Assembly (NCBI GenBank): GCA_045123995.1
Contig: JBGVKY010000007.1
Coordinates: forward strand, 1 to 64,000
Origin: HGM11501 sp045123995
GTDB lineage: Bacteria; Bacillota; Clostridia; CAKSNL01; HGM11501
DNA: 64,000 nucleotides
Direction: 5' to 3'
Part shown: positions 40,122 through 49,153 of the stretch, one piece after another
How positions within the stretch are numbered: the stretch's first letter is position 1
Layout: each line of letters starts with the position of its first letter
Notes under the pieces: generated by a model
Databases searched by the model: none
Told to the model about the DNA's origin: nothing
The model's input: only the letters and a program-made list of their open reading frames with translations
Position numbers and translations under genes: made by a program

Positions 40122-40150
40122 ATTTTAGCACAAAACCCTTAAAAAAGCAA
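40122..40150 (-). promoter_or_regulatory. Promoter of the AI-2E permease-mrp operon
   Basis: TTGCTT (40145-40150) and TAAAAT (40122-40127) are 17 bases apart on the minus strand. Confidence 0.6.
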
Positions 40151-40189
40151 GTGTCAAATACCTTTTATATACTTTACCCAATATTATAA

Positions 40190-40252
40190 TAAAAAAACGG
40201 CAAAATCCCGGTGCCCTTATCAAGAAGCTATCACCCGAAGTCTGCCGTTTTC
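40190..40252 (-). terminator. Terminator after the V-ATPase operon
   Basis: AAAACGGCA and TGCCGTTTT, 40 bases apart, close a long hairpin with a weaker inner stem and end in TTTTTTT on the minus strand. Confidence 0.7.
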
Positions 40253-40288
40253 ATAATCTTTATAAACTACCTCCGTTTATAAATCAAA

Positions 40289-40714
40289 TTACCCTAAAGC
40301 TACCATGCTGAAAACCAGTGCGAACAATGCAACAGTTTCGCAAAGACCTACAACAGTTATATATTGAGAAAAGCCTTTTCCTGTTTCAGCCAAAGCATCC
40401 GCACCCGCAGCACCAGCTTTTCCCTGATAAACTGCGGAAAAGGCCATAGCAACACCGGATGCAATACCAAGGCCAAACAAGAAGGCAGGATCTGCATCAG
40501 ATGCTTTCATCTGCTGCATTAAAAGAAATCCATAAATAGTCTGTGTAAGAGGAGCTCCGGCAAAAACAGTAAGAATAAACGGTGCCGCCTTATTGCTCAT
40601 ATAGCATTTTTTCCACGCCCCGATAGATGCCTGGCCTGCCAGACCAATACCGATAGCCGATCCGATAGCAGCAATACCCATTGCCAGCGCTGTTCCAAGA
40701 ATTCCTAAATTCAT
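40289..40714 (-). CDS. ntpK: V-type ATPase subunit K (proteolipid ring)
   Basis: The 141-aa four-helix proteolipid has the ion-binding Glu126 in GLCETVALF and a second-hairpin repeat of the first. Thr57-Gln58 and Tyr61 (LTQTIYGF) and Gln97 (VYQGK) match the Na+ ligands T64, Q65, Y68, Q110 and E139 of Enterococcus NtpK, with the same spacing of 29 between Gln and Glu. Na+ rather than H+ coupling is therefore likely. Start ATG 40714 follows AAAAGGAG; the longer frame reaches into the subunit I gene. Last gene of the operon. Confidence 0.93.
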   Translation of the reverse strand: MNLGILGTALAMGIAAIGSAIGIGLAGQASIGAWKKCYMSNKAAPFILTVFAGAPLTQTIYGFLLMQQMKASDADPAFLFGLGIASGVAMAFSAVYQGKAGAAGADALAETGKGFSQYITVVGLCETVALFALVFSMVALG

Positions 40715-40727
40715 AACGATTCTCCTT

Positions 40728-42650
40728 TTAATCAATTTGTTCTTTAAATGGTTGAAATTTATGTCCACTCCACGACATATCTAAGTGTGAAGAAAACTCC
40801 AGTGTATTAAGTCTGATTCCATGAACTATAACAGACAGAATATTTAATATCATATTAAGTCCGTGACCAAATACCAGAAGAACAATAGCAAGTATCATAA
40901 ACATAAATTTACCGAGCAGAGGTCCTGCCAACTCATTTACAGTAGCAGAGATTGCCGCTCCTGCAAGACCGACAGCCCAGAGTCTGATATACGAAACGAT
41001 ATCAGAAAATACATTCACTACTCCAAGCAAAACCGACACAATATTGGTAAGGCTTGAAAGAATGGATTTTACTACGCTTCCTTCATAATTTGAAAATACA
41101 AAACTTGTGATAAACCCTATGCCTATAAGTATAACGGCAACAGTTCCTATGGGGATGCCACTTATCACAAGACCAAAACTGAACACCTCGGCATTTACAA
41201 CAAGGCTAAGCACCAGGTAATAGATTCCTAAAAGTTGCAGTATCGAACCTATATCACCGAGCATTTTAAGTGAGCTTCTGTTTCTTACAACACCTTTTAT
41301 ATGTGCCACAGAAAGCTGTATCAAAGCTAGAGAAAAGCAGAATATCTGCAAGTTTTGAGCCGTTGTCAACCCAGCTTTTCCGTTTGTCCAGAAAGGATAC
41401 CATATCTTATCGGAATACACATTTGAAATTACCGGTACGGATAAACTCTTCAGCCAAGCAGGTAACTGCTCGGGGCTCAGCCCAAACCAGGTACAAGTCA
41501 GCGTTCCCCATAAAACCGTAGAAAGCCCAAAAAGTCCTATCAGTAAAAACATAGGGGAAACTTTCTTTTTTGAAACTATGGCTTTTATGACAGGAATCGC
41601 AGCAACAGCTGAAATTAACAGTCCGTATCCTCCGTCACCGAAAATTATCCCGAAAAATATGAGTATAAATGCAAGGAACCAACCGGAAATATCATATTCA
41701 AAATATCCCGGAACAGTCCCCAGAAAGTCAGTCAGAGGATAAATAAGACTTACAAATTTATTGTTTCGGAGTTTGGTAGGAACATTATCCTCTTCTCCTG
41801 GCTCTTCTACTAAAAGCCCCCAGGAATTTTTTGTTGCTGTTTGTTTTAGCCTGTCTATGTTCTCTGCCTCAATATAACCTTTGAAATATGCTACAGAAAC
41901 CACTTGTTTGCCATATGAAGCTATGTTTTCATCAGTCATACCGGTATGATAAGTTTCAAATTCAATTTCCTTTTCAATACTTTTGATTGCTCGCTTTATA
42001 CTTTCAGTATAACAAGCTTTTTCTTCAATCAATCGGTCTATTTCGTCAATGCGGCTTTCACTTTCAGAAATTCTTTTTTTCATATTTGCAGAGGAAATCT
42101 GTGGGAGCTCCAAGCGATAAGCAGCAATAGAAGAAATAAATTCTTCTTCGTCCTCAGAATCAGATTTTACCAAAAGAAATCTGACTGTCGATTTTGTTGT
42201 GTCTAGCCTGAGTGTTTTAACGTTATCAACAATCTCTTCATATTCATTCTTCGGCATCTCATAAAATAATAACTCTATACCTTTTTTCTCTAAATGGCTT
42301 ATATCTTCCGGTGAAATATCTCCCCAGTTTTTAAGACGTTCAAGCTCTGAAATAAGTGCAACCCTTTCTGCCTGGCATTGTTTCTTTTCTTCATCAAGAG
42401 AAGAAACTTCTCCGGCAATGGCTAACACCTCTTCAGTATTTACACTTTTCTGTTCTATCTTATCCCCTTTTCCTATAGAAAATGCCGTGCTTTCAAGTAA
42501 AGCGAGCTGTTCGCTTAACCTCTCAAGCTTTTCTCCCGAGCCCTCGGTTATCTCCATATGGAGCATTCCTAAGCTACGTAATATTTTCAAGGCATTTTCT
42601 TTTTCATTCCCTCTTATAATGAGAACCACTTTTTTCATAGGCACTATCAT
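40728..42650 (-). CDS. ntpI: V-type ATPase subunit I (a-subunit)
   Basis: The 640-aa protein has a cytoplasmic, coiled-coil-rich half (1-315) and about seven to eight helices after it, beginning near SGWFLAFILIFFGIIFGDGG. The essential stator arginine is in SYIRLWAVGLAG. It holds the stator and forms the ion half-channels. It overlaps subunit D by 4 bases. Confidence 0.93.
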   Translation of the reverse strand: MIVPMKKVVLIIRGNEKENALKILRSLGMLHMEITEGSGEKLERLSEQLALLESTAFSIGKGDKIEQKSVNTEEVLAIAGEVSSLDEEKKQCQAERVALISELERLKNWGDISPEDISHLEKKGIELLFYEMPKNEYEEIVDNVKTLRLDTTKSTVRFLLVKSDSEDEEEFISSIAAYRLELPQISSANMKKRISESESRIDEIDRLIEEKACYTESIKRAIKSIEKEIEFETYHTGMTDENIASYGKQVVSVAYFKGYIEAENIDRLKQTATKNSWGLLVEEPGEEDNVPTKLRNNKFVSLIYPLTDFLGTVPGYFEYDISGWFLAFILIFFGIIFGDGGYGLLISAVAAIPVIKAIVSKKKVSPMFLLIGLFGLSTVLWGTLTCTWFGLSPEQLPAWLKSLSVPVISNVYSDKIWYPFWTNGKAGLTTAQNLQIFCFSLALIQLSVAHIKGVVRNRSSLKMLGDIGSILQLLGIYYLVLSLVVNAEVFSFGLVISGIPIGTVAVILIGIGFITSFVFSNYEGSVVKSILSSLTNIVSVLLGVVNVFSDIVSYIRLWAVGLAGAAISATVNELAGPLLGKFMFMILAIVLLVFGHGLNMILNILSVIVHGIRLNTLEFSSHLDMSWSGHKFQPFKEQID

Positions 42651-43279
42651 AATGAATACACCTCCTTTTCGGGAGAAGCAACATTGCGAAGTGCTATTTT
42701 ACGTTTTGATATTTTCGAACGCACCACAGCACTGACCTGCTGGTCTGCCATATAAATAGATATTTTTTTTATATTCTCTTTTGTTTCGGGGATTTTAACC
42801 TTTTCAAAAAGATTCACTCTTTGAGAGGTAGAAAGAAGCTCTTTTTCCAAAAGTCTGACCTGCTCATCCAACACTTCTGCCTCCAGTTCCATGGCTATTG
42901 CTTTTTCCATGTGGTTTGCAGCTATATCCACCCAAAGCGGAGTTTCATAAAGATCATATTCTCCCCTCTGAAAATCCGCCCCTTCAAATACAGGAATATC
43001 TACTCCGGCAATGTTTCCGGTTCCCTTTCTTATATTGCTGACAACTATGATTCCACGTGGGAAAGCATCCTCTTCGCTGAAAACAGCTATCCATTCACTG
43101 AAACCAAGTTCAAGAATTTCTCTTTCTTTTCTTACCGCTTCAGCTTTTGCTTCAATGGAGCGTATTTCTGCTTGGAGCTGTTGTTTTTTCAGTGTCAGAG
43201 TAGGCAAATATCTGCGGTACATTTTTAAAGCATCTTTTTGTACCTTTAACTCATTTTTAGTCAGTTTGATTTTTGCCAA
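42647..43279 (-). CDS. ntpD: V-type ATPase subunit D (central stalk)
   Basis: The 210-aa helical protein begins MAKIKLTKNELKVQKDALKM, the family pattern, and forms the rotating shaft. It starts with TTG at 43279 behind AGGAGGGGTG. It is 14 bases after subunit B and overlaps subunit I by 4. Confidence 0.92.
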   Translation of the reverse strand: MAKIKLTKNELKVQKDALKMYRRYLPTLTLKKQQLQAEIRSIEAKAEAVRKEREILELGFSEWIAVFSEEDAFPRGIIVVSNIRKGTGNIAGVDIPVFEGADFQRGEYDLYETPLWVDIAANHMEKAIAMELEAEVLDEQVRLLEKELLSTSQRVNLFEKVKIPETKENIKKISIYMADQQVSAVVRSKISKRKIALRNVASPEKEVYSL

Positions 43280-43293
43280 AACTACACCCCTCC

Positions 43294-44595
43294 TTACTTC
43301 TTAGGCCAAAACTCATCAGTAAGGTCTGATTTTATTCCGGTTTCATCTTTATCAAAGCAATCAGCTAAAATTTCCCATCCTAAATCAAGGGCTCCTTCCA
43401 GTGAAAGATTTACTGACAGAGACATCATCTTGCTTTCAAAAAGTTCGCCGTATTTAAGCAATTTTTCATCCCAGCGGCTCATAGCAAACCCCATATTCTT
43501 CTTTTCCAGGGTTTCTTTATAGGAAGAATACATTCGTATCATTGCATCCATAAGAGCACGATGATCTTTTCGTGTTTTTCCGTTTACATTTTGCTTGAGT
43601 CTGGAAAGAGATCCAAAAGGCTCTATTCGGCCTCCTTTAAGGTAATACTGACCCTCGGTAATATATCCTGTATTATCGGGAACAGGATGAGTTACATCAT
43701 CTCCGGGCATTGTAGTAACTGCCAAAACAGTGACAGAACCTGAATCTGCAAAATCAACTGCCTTTTCGTAACGGGCAGCAAGCTGCGAATATAGATCTCC
43801 GGGATATCCACGGTTGGATGGCACCTGTTCCTGAGTAATAGCAATTTCTTTCATGGCATCGGCAAAGTTTGTCATATCCGTGAGAAGCACCAATACATCC
43901 TTGTTTTGTAGTGCAAACTGCTCTGCCACCGCCAACGCCATGTCAGGAATCATCATGCATTCTACTGTAGGATCTGAAGCTGTATGGATGAACATAACCG
44001 TTTTACTCAAAGCTCCTCCTTTGGAAAGTGCATCCTTAAAATACAAAAAATCGTCATATTTAAGTCCCATTCCACCCAGCACAATTACATCTGCTTCTGC
44101 CTGCATGGCAATACGGGCCAGAAGCTGATTATAGGGCTCTCCGGAAATAGAGAAAATGGGTAACTTCTGAGAAACAACCAGAGTATTAAACATGTCAATC
44201 ATCGGAATATTGGTTCTCATCATACGATTTGCAAGAATACGTTTGGTAGGATTAACCGAAGGGCCACCGATACTCTTCATGTTTTCCGTAAGAGCCGGTC
44301 CTTTATCTCTCGGTTCTCCTGATCCGTTGAATATACGTCCCAACAGATCATCGCTGAATGACACTCTCATTTCGTGTCCAAGGAATCTCACTTCATCTCC
44401 TGTAGAAACACCCTGTCCTCCGGCAAATACCTGTAAAGACACTATATCTCCTTCAATCTTATTAACCTGAGCCAAAGACTTTCCAAAGCGGGTATTTATT
44501 TGTGCTAATTCCTTATATTGAACATCGTTTGCCCGGACGGTAATGACGTTGCCTGTAATTGACTCTATTTTGCTATATACTTTATTCATTATCAT
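43294..44595 (-). CDS. ntpB: V-type ATPase subunit B
   Basis: The 433-aa non-catalytic nucleotide-binding subunit shows the family segments GSGEPRDKGP, PMIDMFNTLVVSQKLPIFS and MPGDDVTHPVPDNTGYITEG. The P-loop is degenerate as expected. It alternates with subunit A in the hexameric head. Its start overlaps subunit A by 4 bases; a second ATG two codons on is equally placed. Confidence 0.94.
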   Translation of the reverse strand: MIMNKVYSKIESITGNVITVRANDVQYKELAQINTRFGKSLAQVNKIEGDIVSLQVFAGGQGVSTGDEVRFLGHEMRVSFSDDLLGRIFNGSGEPRDKGPALTENMKSIGGPSVNPTKRILANRMMRTNIPMIDMFNTLVVSQKLPIFSISGEPYNQLLARIAMQAEADVIVLGGMGLKYDDFLYFKDALSKGGALSKTVMFIHTASDPTVECMMIPDMALAVAEQFALQNKDVLVLLTDMTNFADAMKEIAITQEQVPSNRGYPGDLYSQLAARYEKAVDFADSGSVTVLAVTTMPGDDVTHPVPDNTGYITEGQYYLKGGRIEPFGSLSRLKQNVNGKTRKDHRALMDAMIRMYSSYKETLEKKNMGFAMSRWDEKLLKYGELFESKMMSLSVNLSLEGALDLGWEILADCFDKDETGIKSDLTDEFWPKK

Positions 44596-46361
44596 TCACC
44601 GTCCTTTAACAGTTTTTCGGCAATAGCGGATAAATATCCTCCGCCATCACAATACAACATATCTATTTCAGCTTCAGATTTCTTGAATGCTTCACTTTCA
44701 AATTCGGTATAATTCCAGTCTATAAATTTCTGGCGCATACGGTTAAAGAAGCTGCGTGCATCGTCTTTGTTACCAACTTCATAATTACTTCCGAGAACAT
44801 ATACCAGCTTGTCTGTTACATAGCGCTGGCGCAATGTTCCGCAGTTTGCCTCAATTAAATCGAAAGAGTTCTGTTGCAGATAAACGGCATCGAGCATTTC
44901 AGACTTCAAATAGATGATATAATCTGAAAGACTCGTCCCTTCTTCACCTACAACCTTCATCATGGAACCAATCTCATCCCCGTGATGAATTATCTCCTTG
45001 CAAAACTCCAACTTTGCATCATCAATAACGCTATTATATTTTGACCATGAAATAAGCGGATCAATAGCGGGATATTTTCTTGCATCCGAACGTTCTCTTG
45101 AAAGACCATGAAAAGCTCCCACAACCTTCAACGTGGCCTGTGTTACAGGTTCTTCAAAGTTTCCCCCCGCAGGTGACACAGTTCCTCCTATGGTAACAGA
45201 ACCGGTACTTCCATCAGGCAAACGAACATAACCTGCTCTTTCGTAAAATGCAGCTATATATGATTCAAGATATGCAGGAAAAGCCTCTTCTCCGGGAATT
45301 TCTTCAAGTCTTCCTGACATCTCACGAAGTGCCTGCGCCCAACGTGATGTAGAATCCGCCAAAAGCAGAACATTGAGCCCCATCTGTCTGTAATACTCAG
45401 CAAGTGTTACAGATGTATACACGGAAGCTTCACGGGATGCAACTGGCATAGATGAAGTGTTGCATATAATAATAGTTCGTTCCATCAGCGAACGACCTGT
45501 TTTAGGATCTGTAAGTTCAGGAAATTCAGTCAATGTCTCTACAACTTCTCCTGCTCGCTCTCCACAGGCTGCAATAATTACGATATCCACATCTGCATAT
45601 TTGGAGGTAGTATGCTGCAGCACTGTTTTTCCTGCCCCGAAAGGTCCTGGGGTGCAATACGTTCCTCCTTTTGCTACCGGAAAGAATGAATCGATAAGGC
45701 GCACCTTGGTTTCCATGGTTTCTACGGGAGCCAATCTTTCACTATAACATTTAATAGCACGCTTAACAGGCCATTTAAAAGACATAGATAATGAAATTTC
45801 ACGACCTCTGTCATCTGTTACTACTGCAACAGTTTCCTTAACGGTATATTCGCCCTTCTGCGCAATGGATTTTACTTTATAGCTTCCTAAAAGATAAAAT
45901 GGTATAAATATTTTATGTGTAAAAGGTCCTTCCGGAACTGTACCGAAGTATTCGCCTGCACGAATAACATCTCCTACATTAGCCGTTGGTGTAAATTCCC
46001 ATTTCTTTTCTGTATCAAGCCCTTCTGCATATATTCCTCTTTCCAGGAACCAACCCGCCTGTTCAGCTAAAACAGGTAATGGATTTTGAAGTCCGTCATA
46101 TATCTGCCCAAGTAAACCGGGACCCAGATCTGCCGAAAGCATATCTCCTGTAAATTCCACACAGTCTCCGCATTTTATTCCATCGGTCATTTCATAAACC
46201 TGTACCTGAGCAATATTACCTCTTATACGAATAACTTCGCTTTTAAGAGAAGTATCTCCAAGCTTAACATAGCATATTTCATTCATAGAAACATTTCCGT
46301 CAAATTCAACTGACACCAAGTTTCCGTTTATGCTTAATACCTTTCCTTTATTTTCGGTCAT
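44592..46361 (-). CDS. ntpA: V-type ATPase catalytic subunit A
   Basis: The 589-aa catalytic subunit has Walker A GPFGAGKTVLQ near residue 238, GERAGEVVE, LADSTSRWAQALREMSGRL and the V-type nonhomologous insert around 115-190. It hydrolyses or makes ATP in the V1 head. It overlaps its upstream neighbour by 4 bases. Confidence 0.95.
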   Translation of the reverse strand: MTENKGKVLSINGNLVSVEFDGNVSMNEICYVKLGDTSLKSEVIRIRGNIAQVQVYEMTDGIKCGDCVEFTGDMLSADLGPGLLGQIYDGLQNPLPVLAEQAGWFLERGIYAEGLDTEKKWEFTPTANVGDVIRAGEYFGTVPEGPFTHKIFIPFYLLGSYKVKSIAQKGEYTVKETVAVVTDDRGREISLSMSFKWPVKRAIKCYSERLAPVETMETKVRLIDSFFPVAKGGTYCTPGPFGAGKTVLQHTTSKYADVDIVIIAACGERAGEVVETLTEFPELTDPKTGRSLMERTIIICNTSSMPVASREASVYTSVTLAEYYRQMGLNVLLLADSTSRWAQALREMSGRLEEIPGEEAFPAYLESYIAAFYERAGYVRLPDGSTGSVTIGGTVSPAGGNFEEPVTQATLKVVGAFHGLSRERSDARKYPAIDPLISWSKYNSVIDDAKLEFCKEIIHHGDEIGSMMKVVGEEGTSLSDYIIYLKSEMLDAVYLQQNSFDLIEANCGTLRQRYVTDKLVYVLGSNYEVGNKDDARSFFNRMRQKFIDWNYTEFESEAFKKSEAEIDMLYCDGGGYLSAIAEKLLKDGE

Positions 46362-46915
46362 TGTTTCGCCTCCAGCCTATCTACATTTAAAATAGTGTCA
46401 TAAATATTTCTGTATGATTTTTCTCCCGCCTCTTTGTCAAATTGTCTCATACGCAGAAGAAGTTTCAACTTAAGTCCGTAATAGATAATATAATCATCTG
46501 AAAAACTATCCATCGGTCTCAGCGTTTCTAATATTGCCAAGCGATAACCGTTCAGATACTTTTCAGCTTCCATTGGGTTTTTTGTTTCCATTGCCGTACT
46601 GGCCGCCCTTATATATTCTACAGGTAAAATTCTGTTTCCCGTATCAAAAGGCTTCTTCATTTTTTCCGCCCTGACCTTACCAAGTGCAAAACGCAAATTT
46701 GATTCTCTTTCATTCCACGAATCAATTAAAGAAAAACCTGAACCCTGGATAACTTTCGGAGGAGATAAAGTAAGTTTTTTTATAGCCTCTTGCACTCTTT
46801 TTCCCAAAAAGCGATCACAAAGTTCATTAAATCGCTCTTCGGTAATCGGAACAGGAGCATTTTCACTTATTCCATCCAAAGACGGAAGCTGTGAAATCAA
46901 ATAATATTCAGACAT
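46358..46915 (-). CDS. V-ATPase operon protein, DUF2764-like (subunit C equivalent)
   Basis: The 185-aa, mainly helical protein starts MSEYYLISQLPSL, similar to DUF2764 proteins in the V-ATPase operons of Bacteroidetes and spirochaetes. It occupies the place where Enterococcus has the roughly 330-aa subunit C, and may fill the same role at the V1-Vo interface; that is inference. Coupled by a 1-base gap to subunit E and a 4-base overlap to subunit A. Confidence 0.6.
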   Translation of the reverse strand: MSEYYLISQLPSLDGISENAPVPITEERFNELCDRFLGKRVQEAIKKLTLSPPKVIQGSGFSLIDSWNERESNLRFALGKVRAEKMKKPFDTGNRILPVEYIRAASTAMETKNPMEAEKYLNGYRLAILETLRPMDSFSDDYIIYYGLKLKLLLRMRQFDKEAGEKSYRNIYDTILNVDRLEAKQ

Positions 46916-46916
46916 A

Positions 46917-47525
46917 TTATTCCGCCTCTTTCAAAATTTCGGTAACCTTTGGACTAAGATAATTTGAAAGCATATCCACAACCTCTTCGGCAGAATAATC
47001 ATAGTAGACACTGCCGTTATTTACAGCAATACGAAATCCACCGCTTAAATTATCATTTGCCTTTAATGTTACACCTTTTAACATTTTTTCTTTAAGTACA
47101 GCGAGTAAAGCACCTTCCATTCTTTTGAAATCTTCATCATTCAAAATTACCGTAATATCTTCCGCATCCGGTTTTTTTGTCCAGTTCTCAATAGCGCTGT
47201 TAATAATCCCCAGGAGAGAATCAGATGAATACACTTTAGCAACATTTTCTTCAATAATCGTTTTAAGTTCTCTTGTTACACTCTCTCTGAATGATATAAG
47301 GAGATTACGACCTGCCTGACGAATAGCTTCCTCACTTGATTTTCTCATTCGTTCAGTCTCAGTTTTTGCTCCTGATAAGATTTTTTCTGCCTGTTCCCTT
47401 GCTTGTGCAATAATATTTTCTGATTCTGCTCTTGCAGCATTAACTATTGTCTCCGCCTCTGCTTCAGCCGCTTCCACGCCTTCCTTCTTAATCTGCTCTA
47501 TAAGTTCCCCAAGTTGTACTTCCAT
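46917..47525 (-). CDS. ntpE: V-type ATPase subunit E (peripheral stalk)
   Basis: The 202-aa protein has the long N-terminal helix rich in Ala, Glu and Arg (AAEAEAETIVNAARAESENI) and a globular C-terminal end containing GGFRIAVNNGSVYYDYS. It forms the outer stator stalk. The start ATG 47525 follows AAAGGAG. First gene of the operon; no subunit G/H partner gene is found. Confidence 0.88.
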   Translation of the reverse strand: MEVQLGELIEQIKKEGVEAAEAEAETIVNAARAESENIIAQAREQAEKILSGAKTETERMRKSSEEAIRQAGRNLLISFRESVTRELKTIIEENVAKVYSSDSLLGIINSAIENWTKKPDAEDITVILNDEDFKRMEGALLAVLKEKMLKGVTLKANDNLSGGFRIAVNNGSVYYDYSAEEVVDMLSNYLSPKVTEILKEAE

Positions 47526-47570
47526 AATCTTATCTCCTTTATATTTAGTCACAATTTTTAGTTAAAGAGC

Positions 47571-47610
47571 AAAAAGGAACCAACATCCTCTGCAGTCAGC
47601 TGGTTCCTTT
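47571..47610 (-). promoter_or_regulatory. Attenuator-like hairpin in the V-ATPase leader
   Basis: AAAGGAACCA (47610-47601 on the minus strand) pairs perfectly with TGGTTCCTTT (47582-47573), loop of 18 bases, followed by further T. It lies between the promoter and the subunit E start, so full termination here would silence the operon. A ligand-controlled or ion-controlled terminator is possible; no class is recognised with certainty. Confidence 0.5.
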
Positions 47611-47641
47611 AAATACTATTATAACTAATTGAATTTCTATC

Positions 47642-47670
47642 ATTCTAGCATACTTTTCCTCCTTAGTCAA
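47642..47670 (-). promoter_or_regulatory. Promoter of the V-ATPase operon
   Basis: TTGACT (47665-47670) and TAGAAT (47642-47647) are 17 bases apart on the minus strand. The leader to the first start codon is about 110 nt. Confidence 0.8.
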
Positions 47671-47742
47671 GTATCTTGATTAGTAAATCAGTAAACACCT
47701 TAATTTTGTAGCCCTTTTAATAAAATTCCCCAGTGTTAAAAC

Positions 47743-47789
47743 AAAAAAAATACAGTATAGCCCGACAAAGACTATACTGTATTTTTTAT
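47743..47789 (-). terminator. Terminator at the end of the ribosomal protein cluster
   Basis: AATACAGTATAG pairs with CTATACTGTATT across an 11-base loop, with T runs on both sides. It follows rplQ by 7 bases. Confidence 0.85.
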
Positions 47790-47795
47790 TTGAGA

Positions 47796-48137
47796 TTAAA
47801 CCAACTCGATAATAGCAGTAGGAGCAGCGTCACCGCGTCTTACTCCGCCCTTATAAATTCTGGTATAACCTCCGTTGCGCTCTGCATACTTCGGCGCAAT
47901 TTCATCAAACAACTTCTTAACAACATCTTCGCTCTGAATAAAGGAAAGAGCCTGTCTTCTTGTATGAAGAGTGTTCTTTTTACCAAGAGTAATCATCTTC
48001 TCTGCGATGGGACGAATTTCCTTGGCACGAGCTTCTGTTGTAGAAATCTTACCGTTTTCCAAAAGTGCGGTAACCAGATTTTTGAGCATAGCTATTCTGA
48101 TATCAGTCTTACGACCTAATTTTCTTGTACCGGGCAT
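47796..48137 (-). CDS. rplQ: 50S ribosomal protein L17
   Basis: The 113-aa protein opens MPGTRKLGRKTDIRIAMLKN and has KKLFDEIAPKYAERNGGYTR, both typical of L17. It sits near the peptide exit tunnel. Last gene of the cluster, 12 bases after rpoA, and followed by a terminator. Confidence 0.96.
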   Translation of the reverse strand: MPGTRKLGRKTDIRIAMLKNLVTALLENGKISTTEARAKEIRPIAEKMITLGKKNTLHTRRQALSFIQSEDVVKKLFDEIAPKYAERNGGYTRIYKGGVRRGDAAPTAIIELV

Positions 48138-48149
48138 CTAACGCACCTC

Positions 48150-49100
48150 CTATTCTTCTTCAGACGCCAATGAAAGTCCAAGGCCATGAAGCTTATTTAT
48201 AACTTCTTCCAAAGACTTGCGTCCTAAGTTTCTAACCTTCATCATATCTTCATCTGTTCTTGCGATTAAGTCCTCAACTGTGTTGATTGCCGCACGCTTC
48301 AAGCAGTTGTAGGAACGAACAGAAAGATCAAGCTCTTCAATGGTCATTTCTAAAAGTCTGCTCTGGCTGGGCATTGCTTTTTCAACTAAGAAATCAGTTG
48401 TCTTTGCATCGTCAGACAAATCTATGAACAAATTAAGATGTTCGTTTAATATCTTTGCACCTAAAGAAATTGCTTCGTCAGGAGTCAGTGTACCATTAGT
48501 CCAAACTTCAAGTGTAAGCTTGTCATAGTCGGTAATCTGTCCTACACGAGTGTTTTCAATATAGTAATTTACCTTAGGCACAGGGGTGTAAATGGAATCT
48601 ACACTGATAAGTCCGATTATGGGCTGCTGATTCTGCTTGTTGCGCTCAGCACTTACATAACCACGACCTTTTCCGATTGTAATTTCCATATACAGTTTAG
48701 CATCCTCATTCAAGGTTGCTATATGAAGATCACCGTTGATAATTTCAACATCGCTGTCATGTTTTATGTCAGCTGCTGTAATCTCCTGTTCGCCCTTTGC
48801 ATCTATATAGATGGTCTTGGGGCCTTCCCCATGGAGCTTTACAATAAGCTGCTTAATATTGATAATGATATCCGTTACATCTTCTTTAACGCCGTTGATT
48901 GTGGAAAACTCGTGGAGTACACCATCAATCTTAACGCTAGTAGCTGCAACGCCGGGAAGAGACGACAAAAGTATTCTTCTCAAAGAATTTCCAAGTGTCG
49001 TTCCGTAACCTCTCTCAAGAGGCTCAACAACAAACTTTCCGTATGTCTTTTCATCATTAAGTTCTATACAACTTATCTTTGGCTTTTCTATTTCTATCAT
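48150..49100 (-). CDS. rpoA: RNA polymerase alpha subunit
   Basis: The 316-aa subunit starts MIEIEKPKISCIELN. The N-terminal assembly domain (to about 230) includes ERGYGTTLGNSLRRILLSSLPG, and the C-terminal DNA- and activator-binding domain includes LDLSVRSYNCLKRA and VRNLGRKSLEEV. It nucleates RNA polymerase assembly. Placed between rpsD and rplQ as usual. Confidence 0.97.
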   Translation of the reverse strand: MIEIEKPKISCIELNDEKTYGKFVVEPLERGYGTTLGNSLRRILLSSLPGVAATSVKIDGVLHEFSTINGVKEDVTDIIINIKQLIVKLHGEGPKTIYIDAKGEQEITAADIKHDSDVEIINGDLHIATLNEDAKLYMEITIGKGRGYVSAERNKQNQQPIIGLISVDSIYTPVPKVNYYIENTRVGQITDYDKLTLEVWTNGTLTPDEAISLGAKILNEHLNLFIDLSDDAKTTDFLVEKAMPSQSRLLEMTIEELDLSVRSYNCLKRAAINTVEDLIARTDEDMMKVRNLGRKSLEEVINKLHGLGLSLASEEE

Positions 49101-49153
49101 GATAAGCGCTACCTCCCTTTAATTTTATTAATTTTACAATGAGGGAGCAAATC

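Noticed and set aside
40194..40251. Possible riboswitch after the V-ATPase operon because of its long structured loop
   Set aside because: It lies downstream of the last gene and ends in a T run; simple terminator with a long loop, and no known riboswitch core was seen.
46358..46915. Calling this a truncated classical V-ATPase subunit C
   Set aside because: Its start and operon position fit DUF2764-type proteins of spirochaete/Bacteroidetes operons better; no sign of truncation.
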